Shown: positions 45,225 through 56,274 of the stretch, in pieces
Layout of the letters: each line of letters opens with the position of its first letter
How positions within the stretch are numbered: position 1 is the first letter of the stretch
DNA from: Doryteuthis pealeii
Lineage: Eukaryota; Mollusca; Cephalopoda; Myopsida; Loliginidae
Reading direction: 5' to 3'
DNA: 64,000 nt
NCBI GenBank assembly: GCA_023376005.1
Contig: CM042141.1
Span: 95,637,010 to 95,701,009, forward strand
Position numbers and translations under genes: made by a program
Notes under the pieces: generated by a model
Told to the model about the DNA's origin: nothing
The model's database searches: none
The model's input: only the letters and a program-made list of their open reading frames with translations

Positions 45225-45660
45225 GCTGCATGGGAGATGTTACAGTTTCAAAATGGATCTACCCTACTGAGCAGTCCATGAATCGAATACTAAGTGGTCA
45301 TTTGGCACTTTGGAAAGACAGACAATCAGAGAGGCCCAATCTGATCACTTGGCTGGTCATGTCAAGCCCTAACACCTATATAATTGCTGCTCTGTCAGCT
45401 GGAGCTGTAGAATATGCTGACTGCACTGCTGCGGAGGAGTAAGACCCCCCCCCCCAATGAGAGCATCTGTTGGCCATGGGTGGCAACCTAATGACTGAGG
45501 ACAGGATCGTAGTGGCTGAATGGTCCATTAACTGGTTACTAAGTGGTCCTGTAACATACAACACTCCACCTTGACACTTACTTAGGCCAGACAGGTGGTC
45601 AAAGAGGCCCAATTTAATCAATCAGCTGGTCATGTCAAGCCCTAGCACATATATGATTGT
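45225..45660 (+). repeat. Dispersed repeat A, partial tandem copies
   Basis: 'aggcccaatctgatcacttgg' with 'catgtcaagccctaacacc', then 'gcggaggagtaagacccccc', then a second 'ggtcatgtcaagccctagca'. Two partial A copies head to tail. Confidence 0.75.
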
Positions 45661-45689
45661 CTTCTTCAAATTGTTCTTATGGAAAATGC

Positions 45690-45905
45690 CCAAGCACAGA
45701 TTCAATGATTCTCTCTCACCATCCATCCTCATCAGTCATCAATCCTGGCCAGTCCTCCACATGATATCCAGTATCCACACAGAGATAGTGTTTGCTGGTT
45801 AGCCCACTCTGGTGTGTCCATGTGTAGTTGTTCACAGGAGAAACGTTACTTATGAATTTGTCCACACTTTTCCAGCAATATCCAGTGTCTCTTAAAATGC
45901 TCTAA
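45690..45905 (-). mobile_element. RTE-like LINE 3' fragment (old)
   Basis: The minus strand, in pieces, reads RHTGYCWKSVDKFISNVSPV, WTHQSGLTSKHYLCVDTGYH, and VEDWPGLMTDEDGW. It aligns by eye to the element at 55258-55835 (RHAGHCWRNKDELISDVLLW ... CKDAGCSEEELPGAMNDREG). It is diverged and ends by a stop. Confidence 0.75.
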
Positions 45906-46076
45906 CTTACAGAATAAAGTTCTTATGTTTTTTTTAATGATTTTATTGCAATAAAACTTATAAAATGGCAAATAAGGATAAATAGTAGTAGTTTCAACTT
46001 AGTCCAGTACAACATGGGGGTCCTGAAGAAATCACAATGATCAAAATCACAGAAAACCCATAATTTTTTCCACAAT

Positions 46077-46080
<4 letters not shown>

Positions 46081-46149
<69 letters not shown>

Positions 46150-46190
46150 CATGTGAGTGTGTGTGTGTGTATGTGTGTGTGTGTGTGTGT
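46081..46190. repeat. (TA)n/(TG)n microsatellite
   Basis: Alternating TA and TG tracts at the outer edge of a foldback element. Confidence 0.96.
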
Positions 46191-46452
46191 AAGTATATAA
46201 AATGGAAAAAAACATTAAAAAATAGACATAAAAACAGTTAAATAAAGCATTAACTAAACACATTCTGGAAACTAACCATGTTTTCAATTTTAAAATATAC
46301 ACAACAAAATGTTAACATACACAATAAAGAACAAAGAAAAATGATAGAATCTAGTAATATTGTTGTTGCTTTGTTTTGTTTTTTTTGTTTTTTTTTAAAT
46401 TTTCATATACTTACATACCATCAGATTCATTTCCATTTTTCATATATATATA

Positions 46453-46605
46453 CAAGGTGTGTCAAAAAAGTATCAAGATTTTTTGTATTTTTTGACACAC
46501 CTTGTATTCTGAAAAAAAATAACATTCCATTCATTCATTTTTTTTTCAGAATACAAGGTGTGTCAAAAAGTACAAAAAATCTTGATACTTTTTTGATACA
46601 CCTTG
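46453..46605. mobile_element. Palindromic MITE with self-complementary ends
   Basis: CAAGGTGTGTCAAAAAAGTA starts a 53-bp palindrome (46453-46505). The same unit recurs inverted at 46554-46605, joined by a 'tattctgaaaaaa...ttttttcagaata' centre. TA flanks both ends (46451-46452, 46606-46607), fitting Tc1/mariner-type TA targeting. A decayed relative is at 61362-61499. Confidence 0.85.
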
Positions 46606-46608
46606 TAT

Positions 46609-46650
<42 letters not shown>
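46606..46650. repeat. (TA)n microsatellite
   Basis: AT dinucleotides following the MITE. Confidence 0.95.
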
Positions 46651-46651
<1 letters not shown>

Positions 46652-47350
46652 TTTTTCCACTTTAAAATGCAAGATATGAATTTGGTCTAAAAGGAAAGTG
46701 AATATTTGAAAAATTTACCAATGAGATATTTCATTCTTTAGAATTTTCTAATGTTGCAAAAAGCTTATGGTTTCAAATTGTACCAGCATTTCAAATGTGG
46801 AAGGACATACATCTAAAATCTGGATAACCTATCTATTCTCTGGATGTCATCTCTGCAGGCTATTTTTCTCCTCGAGACTGAAATCCGCCCTGAAAGATCA
46901 TTGATTTCAGAAAACAAAGAAAGAACAAAATGTACCCTATGAGAAATGTACACTATCACTCAAAATGAATTTCAGAACTGGAAAAAAACATAGATTAGAA
47001 AAAAATCTGCAGTCAGCAAAATTATGTTGTTTATGAAAAAGAAACAATGAATGAATGAAACATAACGATATTTTTTGTAATATTTTAACACTAGTTTAAC
47101 TAAGTAAGGGGATGAGTTGAAAAAAACGGGTCTTTGTTTTATTGTATGGCAATTTGAAATATTGCTAGATTCAACAATTTTTCTTTGTTTTTTGTTGTGT
47201 ATGTTAACTTATATTTTGTATTCTTTAAAATTGAAAAGGTGGTTAGTTTCCAGAATGTGTTTTGTTAATACATTATTTAACTGACAGTTTTTATGTCTAT
47301 TTTTCATGTCTATTTTTATTTTTTTTTTTTTTTTTCAGTTTTATATACCC

Positions 47351-48160
47351 AGTCACGCGTGTTACTTTGGCAACAAGTAAAAAATATGACAGTCATCAAG
47401 AAAGAATAACGTTCTTATTCAAGTACCAAGTACAATTAATTCAATATCTGTACAATGCTTCTCATTTATCACATCACAATTTTACAACTGCGCATTTTGA
47501 AATGCCAAATTGCATTCCATTGTCTGTGCTACAAACACAAACAATTTGGATTATTGAGTCAATCAGATTCTCAGAGTTGGTAAAGACCCCGAGGTCATCC
47601 ATGAATGAGAAATGATTCTGGACAATCCTTTTTTTCAAGCATCATTGATCCTATCCTAAATGATCTTAGAAGGATTATGAGAATGATGACCAATGCAATA
47701 GCAAATAGAACTAAATGCAAGGGTTACTTTTATGTATACAACTAGAAGAGGCTACCTTACATCGCCTTGGTAGAGGGGGGGGGATAAGAAAAGTTAGTCT
47801 CACAGATCCATTATTAATATTATAGCAAGTTTGAACCTCATTGGATGACCCATAAAAATCCCCACGTAAAAAGAGAGAAGTCAAAAATGTTTTTGCCTTG
47901 TTAAAGGGAATGATATCACATATAAAAAATATAGTAAGAAATTTTAAATTCAATAACTTACAATTTTTTAATTTAAAATGAGGCGATTAATTCAATCAGT
48001 CAATATTATATTTCAAAGTGAAAAAAAAATATGCCAAAAATAAATAAATAACACACTAATTAATTTCCCTTCTGTTATTATACAAATTTTAATTTTTAAT
48101 TTTCAAATATCTTCAAAATATGAATAAAATCTTCATTATTTTTGTGCAAAAATATGATAT
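47351..48160. other. No gene recognised
   Basis: The + strand is open to 47615, with MNEK at the end, but the frame begins inside a poly-T stretch. No domain is recognised. Confidence 0.4.
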
Positions 48161-48168
48161 TTGATATA

Positions 48169-48202
48169 TATATATATATAATATAATATATATATATATA
48201 TT
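48169..48202. repeat. (TA)n microsatellite
   Basis: AT dinucleotides with short breaks. Confidence 0.93.
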
Positions 48203-48361
48203 TACTTTGTCATTAATTATTGTATTATCGTAGTCTCCTCCAGGCATGCATACATACATACACACACACAACTGCCCTTTATATGTGTATAGAAGATGGA
48301 TATAGAAATTTGAAAAACAAAATGTTCCATTTGGTCGAGAGATATAGATGTCAGTTTTATA

Positions 48362-48600
48362 TCCTGTGTTGGGTTATCTTCCCTTGTTGCAGTTTTCGCC
48401 AATAGGTGGCGTTGGTATATGACCACAAAATGGGAATTCTAAATTCCTGTCTCTTACCACTCAGGCCAGCAAAGAGTAAACATGGTCTAGGTGCCTGACA
48501 CCTCTAACCCTTAGATGGGGGCTTTGCCCCCCATCCAGCTAAAAGTAAGTGACATTCCCTACGACAGGAGTCGTACGCCTATTTCCTCTTATAGAGCGTT
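48362..48600 (+). repeat. Dispersed repeat G copy
   Basis: 'ggttatcttcccttgttgca' and the self-complementary 'cgccaataggtggcg' correspond to 23850-23890. Further on, a 'gatgggggctttgccccccatc' hairpin (20 bases of its core at 48516-48538) resembles that at 6545-6560. Confidence 0.55.
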
Positions 48601-48887
48601 ATGTATCTATTTGTATATCTTTGTCTTAAATGTATCTCTGTCACTTATGGAATAAATATTGTTATCGTTATACACCTTTGTCAGAATGTTTTTATGTACA
48701 CACTTGTACCCACGTTGGAAAGTTACTCCAAGCCTTGCAACTTAAATATAACTTCTTTACATGTTATAACTGCTTTTGCTATGAATAGAATCCTGGATGA
48801 AGTTTACTATTAAAGGTTCATCTGTTAATTACTAGTAAAGAAGAAAAGGTAATGAGAGAGAAAATATTAAACGAAAAATAGACAGAC

Positions 48888-49042
48888 CTGTTGAGTTGTA
48901 TTTTATGTCTCCGGACAGCGTCCTCTGTCCATTGTGTTGAGTTAGTGGAGTATCCACTCCCACTCTGTTGAGTTGTGGAGAGCATAAGCTCCAACTGAAG
49001 TTTTTCAGCTCTATGGGCCTTTTTATAATTTTCTTTTGTCAT
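48888..49042 (-). CDS. Candidate first coding exon, unknown protein
   Basis: An ATG on the minus strand at 49042 opens a frame of about 51 codons with ordinary protein composition (Lys, Glu, Gln, Ser, Thr-rich: KENYKKAHRAEKLQLELM and later TQWTEDAVRRHKIQLN). It lies outside every repeat I could identify. At 48888 the frame meets CAG followed by GTCTGT, a possible but not strong splice donor, after which composition turns to Phe/Ile-rich intron-like sequence and a stop. The start context is gacaATGAC. No family is recognised and no partner exon is visible. Chance is possible. Confidence 0.3.
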
Positions 49043-49426
49043 TGTCTATGTGATCATTAAGTTAAATTTAATATTGGAATATTCAAATATCAGCTGTTTT
49101 TTAATGGCATAAATATCGGATGATTTTGTAACATTCCGATGGCGTACATATTTTCAATGGAATTTAAACCATTGTTTCTATTGTTGCTAAAATATTTCTA
49201 AACTAATATTTATTTGATTATCTTTTGTTTACATAATTCTAAACTTATACAATTGTAAAATTACTTGTTTCAGAAAACTTAATTATTTTAATGTATCCAA
49301 TTCCACATGCACGTAAATAGGGGGCAAAACTCCCCATAAGATAAAGTTCTCACTCACTTATTGCCTAATTTTTGATACTTTATTTCTCTCCATATTGTAA
49401 TGTTTTCTTCCTTTTCCAACTCACTT

Positions 49427-49668
49427 AAAAGTAAGTAAAGTTGGCAGAGTGGCCTATTGTCAGTATCAGGCGAGACAGTAAGGGAGTTTATCCCCCTTTC
49501 TATAGTGCTAGACTAGGGAGATTGTTTTTGCTACCGTCAGCTCTCCATTTTATCGCACAGATCAGATTACTCAATCAGTGATGAGTTGGTGAGGACCGGT
49601 ATCGAACTAGGTACCTTGCGATTCCTAGGTGGGTGCTCTATTGACTGAGCTAGTTATACAGCATTTTT
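49427..49668 (-). repeat. SINE family C, near full length
   Basis: Minus-strand C family: head complement 'agctcagtcaatagagc' (49638-49654), 'gaaccaggtacc'-like B-box region, the full body, and a tail at the left end ('aaagtaagtaaagtt'). Confidence 0.8.
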
Positions 49669-49871
49669 GTTGGAATATTTTTGATATATTAGGTGTACTG
49701 TGGCCCACTACTTAAACTTATAGACTCAGCATAGTCACGTGGATTAAACCCCAGCCAATCAACAGCTCGAATACGAGGTTAGTTAACTATTTATTCGCCG
49801 ATATTGAAAGCCGTTCATTTGCACGTTACTCGACATTGATGAACGGACCTGTGACCAATGACTTTGCTTAG

Positions 49872-50110
49872 CACAAGGATTTTACCCAACACCAAGGAAC
49901 AACCAAAGGATCATACCCAACACTAAGGAACAACCAAAGGATCATACCCAACACTAAGGAACACCAAGGAACAACCAAAGGATCATACCCAACACTAAGG
50001 AACACTAAAGGATCACAAAGGAACAAGGATCATACCCAACACTAAGGAACACTAAGGAACAACCAAAGGATTATACCCAACACTAAGGGACACCAAGGAA
50101 CAACCAAAGG
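49872..50110. repeat. 31-bp minisatellite
   Basis: 'acccaacactaaggaacaac' plus 'caaaggatcat' recurs about seven times, with indels of the 'aaggaacac' subunit. Confidence 0.92.
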
Positions 50111-50639
50111 TTTCTTCACTAAAGATCGTGCTCTGTTTAACACAAAGGAATCTCCACTGTTAAGTGCTTTCACTTGAAGCTTAAAAATGGCCACAAAGAT
50201 TGTAACAACTTTCTTATAAACAATTCGGTGGTCTTTAGTGTTTTCAGATATTCTCTGGCATCCTTTTTATTCAAGTGATAAAAAGTTATTATTTTCCAAA
50301 TTGCAAAGATCTTAGGAGCAAGAATTGCAGTCAATAGTTTCCAGAGGAGATTCAAGCCGGCCATTTCCTCACCTTTTATTAAATGTGGTCATGCCTTTAA
50401 CCAATCCAATCAAGAATACTTACATTAGCTAAACAAAAGTTAAAGGAGAAAACTGCAAGGCACATTCATCATTCAGAATTCAATCATTTCAACCAAAATA
50501 AAGAAGGAATTCCAGTGAGGCAAACAAGCAATTTCAGTCTTAATGGATAACCACGACGAGATAAATAGGACCTTGTTTTGGGGTATACCTTACGGCTGTG
50601 TGACTCCCATTTGTGAGTCACTCTGGATGATAATTGTGT

Positions 50640-50800
50640 GTAAACGGTTCGGCAAAGTCCAGGTATTTGTCCAGTTTTTCTCTTTCTATTATTTTCACTC
50701 TGTGATCGCTAGTTCGATCTCTGTTGGAGGGAGATCACGGTATATACTGCTGATGAGACCTTTACACCACAGGCCTTTAATCAGTATGGGCATCCAGGTT
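50640..50800 (-). mobile_element. LINE C-terminal fragment
   Basis: The minus strand reads DHRVKIIEREKLDKYLDF in the register of ADHRVKLKENEKMDKYLDLD at 36190-36640, with neighbouring sequence too decayed to align by eye. Truncated on both sides. Confidence 0.6.
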
Positions 50801-50845
50801 TGCCAGAAATTTTCAAGCATACTCTGGGAACTGGGAATATATATT

Positions 50846-51120
50846 TACCAACCCCTCCACATGTGTAGGAAGTGACACAAGGTCAATTTCTTAAGCGAAA
50901 TTTAACAGGTTTAAATTCAGAGTTTTCCTTCTCCTAGACAGATGACCTAGCCAAAGTTAAAGATCCCAGTCTGCCCTACTATTTACCCGTAGCTGGAGAG
51001 AGAGTAGTTGGATGCATACCTTTCCCAAGGATATAAGCAAACAGCCTCATTCAGGATTTGGACTTGGGTCAACGAGTCCATTTCCTACAATGATAACCAT
51101 GACACCACACACCTCCAACC
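50846..51120 (-). repeat. SINE family B, near full length
   Basis: Tail, body and head complements in order, with the head reaching 'gataaccatgacaccacaca' (A-box complement) at 51093-51112. Confidence 0.8.
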
Positions 51121-51232
51121 AGTATGGACACCCAGGTTTACTAGCATTTTCAGGCAAATTCTGAGAACTGAGAAAAACCTCACCTTTCCTGGGAATTAAC
51201 GGGTACTGCAGCTAGTGCTTAATAAAACATTA

Positions 51233-51233
<1 letters not shown>

Positions 51234-51282
<49 letters not shown>
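51234..51282. repeat. (TG)n microsatellite
   Basis: About 24 GT dinucleotides. Confidence 0.97.
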
Positions 51283-51283
<1 letters not shown>

Positions 51284-51539
51284 AAAAGAACTGATATCTA
51301 GTGCTATTAGAGAAGGAAACGAAGAAAAAAAGAGATGAGAGTTAAAACTGCATTTACAGTTTGGCCTCAAGCTGCCTGTTCACTCTGAAATTAGATATCA
51401 ACATTTTGTACATTAACTTTATAAGTTTGTTCTCTATTAAGAAAAAGCAACAAACATTAAATGTGTCTATCTCTATATAAGTCAGTAAATCAATGGCTGC
51501 AGTCTAATGGCGAAAAAAGAATTTATTTCATACAACACA

Positions 51540-51905
51540 TATTTATTGTACAACCAAACCCCACCCGGTCGGCTGGGGCAGTAGAATACACTGACTGAAT
51601 CTCTGCAGAGGTGAAGTTCTAATTTTAGACCTCTGAGGAGTGTGAGGTACCTCTTCATTTCCATTACTCCCTGGTCCACTCTGACCCAGAGTGGTAATAC
51701 CTGTTAGGGCCCCATCTATGGGTTAAATAGATTTTTAAAAATTAGTTTTTAATAAAGTGTGTTTAAAAAATTGAGTTTAAAGGAAAAATTGAATACCCAA
51801 AAAAATGAATAAAACAAAATGTCTTTGGCATAAAATAACCCAACTAGGGTTGGCTGCTGTAAAATCTGACCGACCAGCCAACCAACCAAACTAAACCAAA
51901 CCACT
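51540..51905 (+). repeat. Dispersed repeat A, partial
   Basis: 'ccccacccggtcggctgggg', 'gtggtaatacctgttagggc', 'cccatctatgggttaaatag', and a tail of 'ccaaccaaactaaaccaaac'. Confidence 0.75.
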
Positions 51906-52004
51906 CAAGTAAAAGAAATAAAATTACTTATATTTGTAGAACGGTGTTTGTTATTTTTATATATTTTCTTATACACTTGTTGGTGGAGGGACTCTTTATG
52001 ACAT

Positions 52005-52510
52005 AGTGGATAATTTGTCCTGTCGGCAGAGCTTAGAATATGCTGATTGTATCCCTTGCAGAGGGCTAAGAGCCCCCACCACACCATCAAAGAAATTGTG
52101 GCCCGGGTGTAACACTGAACTGGATTTGATGGTGAGGTTCCAGTTCTGGAGATCTTGGGAGAGTAGAGTACCTTTCATTGGTATTACTTCAACATCTACT
52201 TTGGACCCAAAAAAAACTCCCCTCCAAAAGGTATGACACTAAACTGCATCTGATGATGAGGCTCCAGTTCTGGAGATCTTGGGTGTGTGGATTACCCATT
52301 CATTGGTATTACTTCTCCCATCCACTTTGACCCCCAAAAAGATTCCCCTCAAAAAGGATGTCCTGGGTATGATACTAAACTGCATCTGATGGTGAGGCTC
52401 CAGTTCTGAAGATCTGGGAAGTGTAGAATACCCCTTCATTGCTATTACTCCCAGATCCACTCTGATCTAGTTTTAGTACCTGTTAGGGTCCCATCATATG
52501 GTCAAATAGA
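52005..52510 (+). repeat. Repeat A with internally triplicated segment
   Basis: 'gatggtgaggttccagttct' with 'ggagatcttgg...gtgtg...cattggtattac' occurs three times (52127-52200, 52247-52330, 52386-52460), followed by a single 'gtacctgttagggtcccatc'. Local tandem duplication inside an A copy. Confidence 0.8.
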
Positions 52511-52589
52511 TCTGATTAAAAATTATTTGTGTTAAATAGGAATACTTGATGCCATATAACTTGAAGCAATAATTATATAAAATTTATGA

Positions 52590-52625
52590 TCATTATTATT
52601 ATTATTATTATTATTATCATTATTA
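52590..52625. repeat. (ATT)n microsatellite
   Basis: ATT trinucleotides before a minus-strand repeat A end. Confidence 0.93.
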
Positions 52626-52905
52626 GTTGGTTGGTCGTATTTTAGGGCATGTCAACCCTTGGGTTATTTCATACTGAAGACGTTTTGTTTAATTCATTCT
52701 TATTGGGTATCAAATTTTTCAAACTCAATTTTTTAAAACATTTTTTATCTATTTAATCCATAGATAGGTCTCTAACAGGTACTACCACTCTGTATCAGAG
52801 TGGACCTGGAAGTAAAGGCAATGAAGGGGTACTCCACACTCCCCAGAGCTCCTTAATTGGAACCTCACCACTAGATGCAGTTTAACAGGATACCCAGATC
52901 ACATT
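52625..52905 (-). repeat. Dispersed repeat A, minus strand
   Basis: Starts 'ttggttggtcgtattttag', includes 'ccatagataggtctctaaca' and 'ggtactaccactctg', and ends 'cctcaccactagatgcagtt'. Confidence 0.75.
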
Positions 52906-52907
52906 AT

Positions 52908-52961
52908 TATTATCATTATTATTATTATTATTAGTAGTAGTAGTAGTAGTAGCAGTAGTAT

Positions 52962-52993
<32 letters not shown>

Positions 52994-53030
52994 TTAGTAT
53001 TAGTAGTAGTAGTAGTAGTAGTAGTAATAT
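52908..53030. repeat. (ATT)n/(AGT)n microsatellite
   Basis: ATT then AGT/TAG trinucleotides for about 120 bp. Confidence 0.96.
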
Positions 53031-53044
53031 TTCATTCCTTGCGA

Positions 53045-53285
53045 GTTTTTCACACAATTTAGCTGGAGAAGCAAGGACAAGCTCATAAGTGACATTCTCC
53101 TATGGTAACCTACACATGGACACACCAGTGTGGGTTGGCCAGCAAAAACTTACATCAATCAGCTCTGCATAGATACTGGATGCTGTGCAGAGGACCTCTC
53201 AGGAGTGATGGCTGATAGGGATGGGTGGCAAGGAGGTGTCATGGAAATCAAGGCTGTCGATGTGACTTGATGATATGGAATACTC
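53045..53285 (+). mobile_element. RTE-like LINE 3' fragment
   Basis: Across frameshifts, the + strand reads DKLISDILLW-like sequence, then WTHQCGLASKNLHQSALHRY-like sequence in one frame, with DTGCCAEDLSGVMADRDGWQ in the next. These match LCKDAGCSEEELPGAMNDRE at 55258-55835. The end is followed by AT-rich DNA without a clear microsatellite tail. Confidence 0.75.
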
Positions 53286-53289
53286 AGAG

Positions 53290-54500
53290 GAATTAACATG
53301 CAAAATATCATCAACAATTTAGTTAAGATATGTTACTCTTTCTTACACAGGTCCTACGAGGAGGGTCTACAAACACTAGTAGATTATAGGAACTCCATTA
53401 AACTAGAAATACAGTTCATCATAGAAAAAGAATGATGTAAATTAACTTGTCTTTCTATATGCCTTGGTGATTCTCACTGGGTATGGCTTCAATATATATG
53501 TACAACAAAAGCCAACATACACTGGACTATACTTAATTTAATTCCTACCATCCAAACAATACACGCAATATATACAAATACCTAACCCTGTCTACAGACA
53601 TCAGAAATTGACTCAGCCCTCCAAAGAAATAGCTACTCACCAACTAATACAACGGAGATCTTCTTGTAGACAGATAGACTCAGAGGATACCAATTTGAAA
53701 ACAACTTTTCCTTATGTGGTTGAAAAAAAGAAATAATGAGTTGTGGTCTGTATCAGAAAGATTTTCAAAGCAAACACCAAGGTACAACCACCTTACAAAA
53801 GTTAGGTCAGTTCTTGACATGAAGAAAATTAGATTAAGAATTATATAAGCAACATTTTATGTAGGAATATAAGGGAGAAACAAGGGGTAGACTGTGAATT
53901 CAGGGACGTAAATTTTTACTACAGTCTACTGGACAGATGTTAGTGGAATATGAAATGAAGTTCAATGTATATATTTTTAGTTTCTCAACTGGGATTAATA
54001 CTTTTGATAAAAATAAAACTTTAAGGTAAACATAACTTAATACGTTAATTGATTAATAAGATTTTTTAAAGATTAAACAACAGCATTAATTGATGTTGTA
54101 TAGATTTAAAGTTGTTGCGTATTGATTCGGTTATACACTTTTTTCACTTTAGAACTGCAAAAATGGACTATTTTATTTATTTTATTTTTTTCATTGTTAC
54201 TCTGAAATAGAAAGATCATTAAATACTTGGCAAAATTACCAGCAAATAGTAATTTTCAGTTTATTTCAGTTTAGGACTTGATGAGTTTATTTTCTCAATT
54301 CCCTTAAAATAACAATACTGACTATGGTAAAAATTTATGCCCCTAAATTTACAGTCTACCAAAACGAAGCACTCCATAAAAAATAGACATAAAAAAAATC
54401 TATCATTCAAGGTGAAACAATAAAACCAAAAATGTTCCCATTGGAGAATTAGGCTAAAATAATAGACTTGTAGAGATTTGTATAGACTGATCGGTATTCA
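53290..54500. other. No gene recognised
   Basis: AT-rich sequence with no repeat match that I can identify and only short open frames. Confidence 0.4.
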
Positions 54501-54504
54501 ACTG

Positions 54505-54775
54505 TGTTGCAAGTTGAATCTGCTTCTGAGAATCCAGACTTGGTAACTGCTTTAAATAGTAGATTAGGCTATTCTACTATGTGGCATGGTCAAGTCTATT
54601 TCCAGGATTTTGATTGGCTGGTGGTTTCAGTGTGGATATTTTTATTCATATATACTAAACACTTGATCATGTTCTGTCAGTTGCTACAGAGTGCATTCAG
54701 TTAAAATCTGTCTTTTTTTTTTGTCTGGTGACTGGACACAAGTCACAGCCTTCCTGTGAAAGTGAGTATGATGTT
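54505..54775 (+). promoter_or_regulatory. Dispersed repeat K, second copy
   Basis: Collinear with 27376-27640: 'ctactatgt.gcatggt', 'ttgattggctggtggtttca', an AT-rich TATA-like region, 'atgttctg', 'gccttcctgtgaaagtgagt'. See the first copy for the promoter-like reading. Confidence 0.45.
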
Positions 54776-54809
54776 CATTCTCCAAAATTAAAAGTTATAT
54801 TACTGTATG

Positions 54810-55130
54810 ATGGTTGGTTGGTTGGTTGAATTTTACGACATGTCAACCTTTGTATTATTTTATGTCAAAGACAGTTGTTTTTTTTTAATTCCTTCTTGTT
54901 GCGTATTCAACTTTTTTAAAGCTCCTCTTTTGATCTATTTATGTCATCGATGGAACCCTAACAGGTACTACCACTCGGGGTCACAATGGACCTGGGAGTA
55001 ATTGCAATGAAGGAGTACTCCACACTCCCCAGATCTACAGAATTGGAGCCTCACCACTAGATGCAGTTTAACATCATACCTAGGACACTAAAATCCTCAG
55101 CCACTGCCTTCTTGCACATATATGATGAAA
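54810..55130 (-). repeat. Dispersed repeat A, minus strand
   Basis: 'ggttggttggttgaatttta', 'gacatgtcaacctttg', 'gaaccctaacaggtactacc' and 'ctcaccactagatgcagttt' in order. Confidence 0.8.
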
Positions 55131-55243
55131 AAGGCGGTTGTTCAAGAAATTGACCTTGTGTCGCATTTTGCTTGTGTGAAGGGGTTTGTTAGATACATGT
55201 AAACTTGTTGACAGATTGAATGAGGTTCTAGGAAATGCATAGT

Positions 55244-55835
55244 TTCATCATCATCATCATCATGTCGCGCAGGCAGCACGGATATCCATGACAATCTCTC
55301 GCCAACCTTCCCTATCATTCATCGCCCCAGGGAGTTCTTCCTCGCTGCAGCCAGCATCTTTACATAGCTGGTCAATGTAGATCCTTGCTGGACGGCCCAC
55401 ACTGGCATGTCCGTGTGTTGGCTTCCACAGGAGAACATCGCTTATGAGTTCATCCTTGTTTCTCCAGCAGTGTCCTGCATGCCTAGTCCATCTCACTCGG
55501 ATGGTCTGTGAGATAGGGGGCAGGTGACCATACAGCTGCTCCCTTGTGGGATGCTGTTTCCACGACTTGTTCAATACTGCTCGCAGCATTCTTGTGCAGC
55601 TCCCATCTAGCTTATTCTCGAGGCGCCTCATTAGGGTCCAGGTGGTGCAGCCATACAACAGTACTGATATGACTACAGCCTGGAAGAGATGTCGCTTTAG
55701 CTTATCAGTGAGATCAGATTTCCATATGACAGACAATTTGTTTGTGGCCATCCATGCCTTTCCTATTCGTGTATTAATATTGTTATCTGTGGATGAGATA
55801 TTACTCCCTAGGTATGTGAATTGTTTACTGGCCTA
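55244..55835 (-). mobile_element. RTE-like LINE 3' part with ATG/TCA tail
   Basis: The minus strand from 55835 to 55258 is open: SKQFTYLGSNISSTD, KAWMATNKLSVIWKSDLTDK, VVISVLLYGCTTWTL, LRAVLNKSWKQHPTREQLYG, RWTRHAGHCWRNKDELISDV and GRPARIYIDQLCKDAGC, ending in a stop at the element's tail. These are the thumb and C-terminal landmarks of RTE-type LINEs. The stop is followed at once by (GATGAT)n, a short microsatellite tail typical of RTE elements. The frame of about 190 codons is uninterrupted, so this is a relatively young copy. Confidence 0.88.
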
Positions 55836-55837
55836 AG

Positions 55838-56236
55838 GGCTACTACTGGCATATGGTCTCCCCAAAGAAACTGCTGCCGCTATAATGATGCTCTACAAAG
55901 ACACTAAAGCAATGGTACGCTCACCTGATGGCGATACAGATTTCTTTGACATTGTCGCAGGAGTCCTACAAGGAGATACATTAGCACCATATATATTTAT
56001 AATATGCCTAGACTATGTACTCCGAACATCATTAGATACCATAAAAGAAAAAGGTTTTACACTAAGAAAGGCAAGAAGCAGGCGATATCCTGCACAAACA
56101 GTCACAGATGCAGACTATGCTGATGACCTCACACTTCTTGCAGATACACCAGCACAGGCTGAGACTGCATAGCCTGGAAGAGGCAGCAAAAAACATCGGC
56201 CTGCATGTGAGCTTCAAAAAGCATACTTTCATATTG
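55838..56236 (+). mobile_element. RTE-like LINE RT core, inverted relative to its 3' part
   Basis: The + strand encodes LLLAYGLPKETAAAIMMLYK, DTKAMVRSPDGDT, AGVLQGDTLAPYIFIICLDY, TVTDADYADDLTLLAD (the YADD catalytic box, 56119-56130), and after a frameshift SLEEAAKNIGLHVSFKK. This is the RT palm that should precede the part on the other strand. The order and opposite orientation match a 5' inversion. About 25 codons between the two parts are missing at the junction near 55836. Confidence 0.88.
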
Positions 56237-56274
56237 TAGTCATATTTTAAGTAGTATTTTATCTTTATATGAAG

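Larger units (their letters stand above)
46191..47350. mobile_element. Foldback element, arms about 175-190 bp
   Basis: 46191-46361 and 47159-47350 are reverse complements: 'tagacataaaaacagttaaa' and its mirror near 47285, 'cacattctggaaactaacca' and its mirror near 47250, 'gttaacatacacaa' and its mirror. The loop of about 800 bp contains a nested palindromic MITE and AT-rich DNA, with no transposase. Confidence 0.88.
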
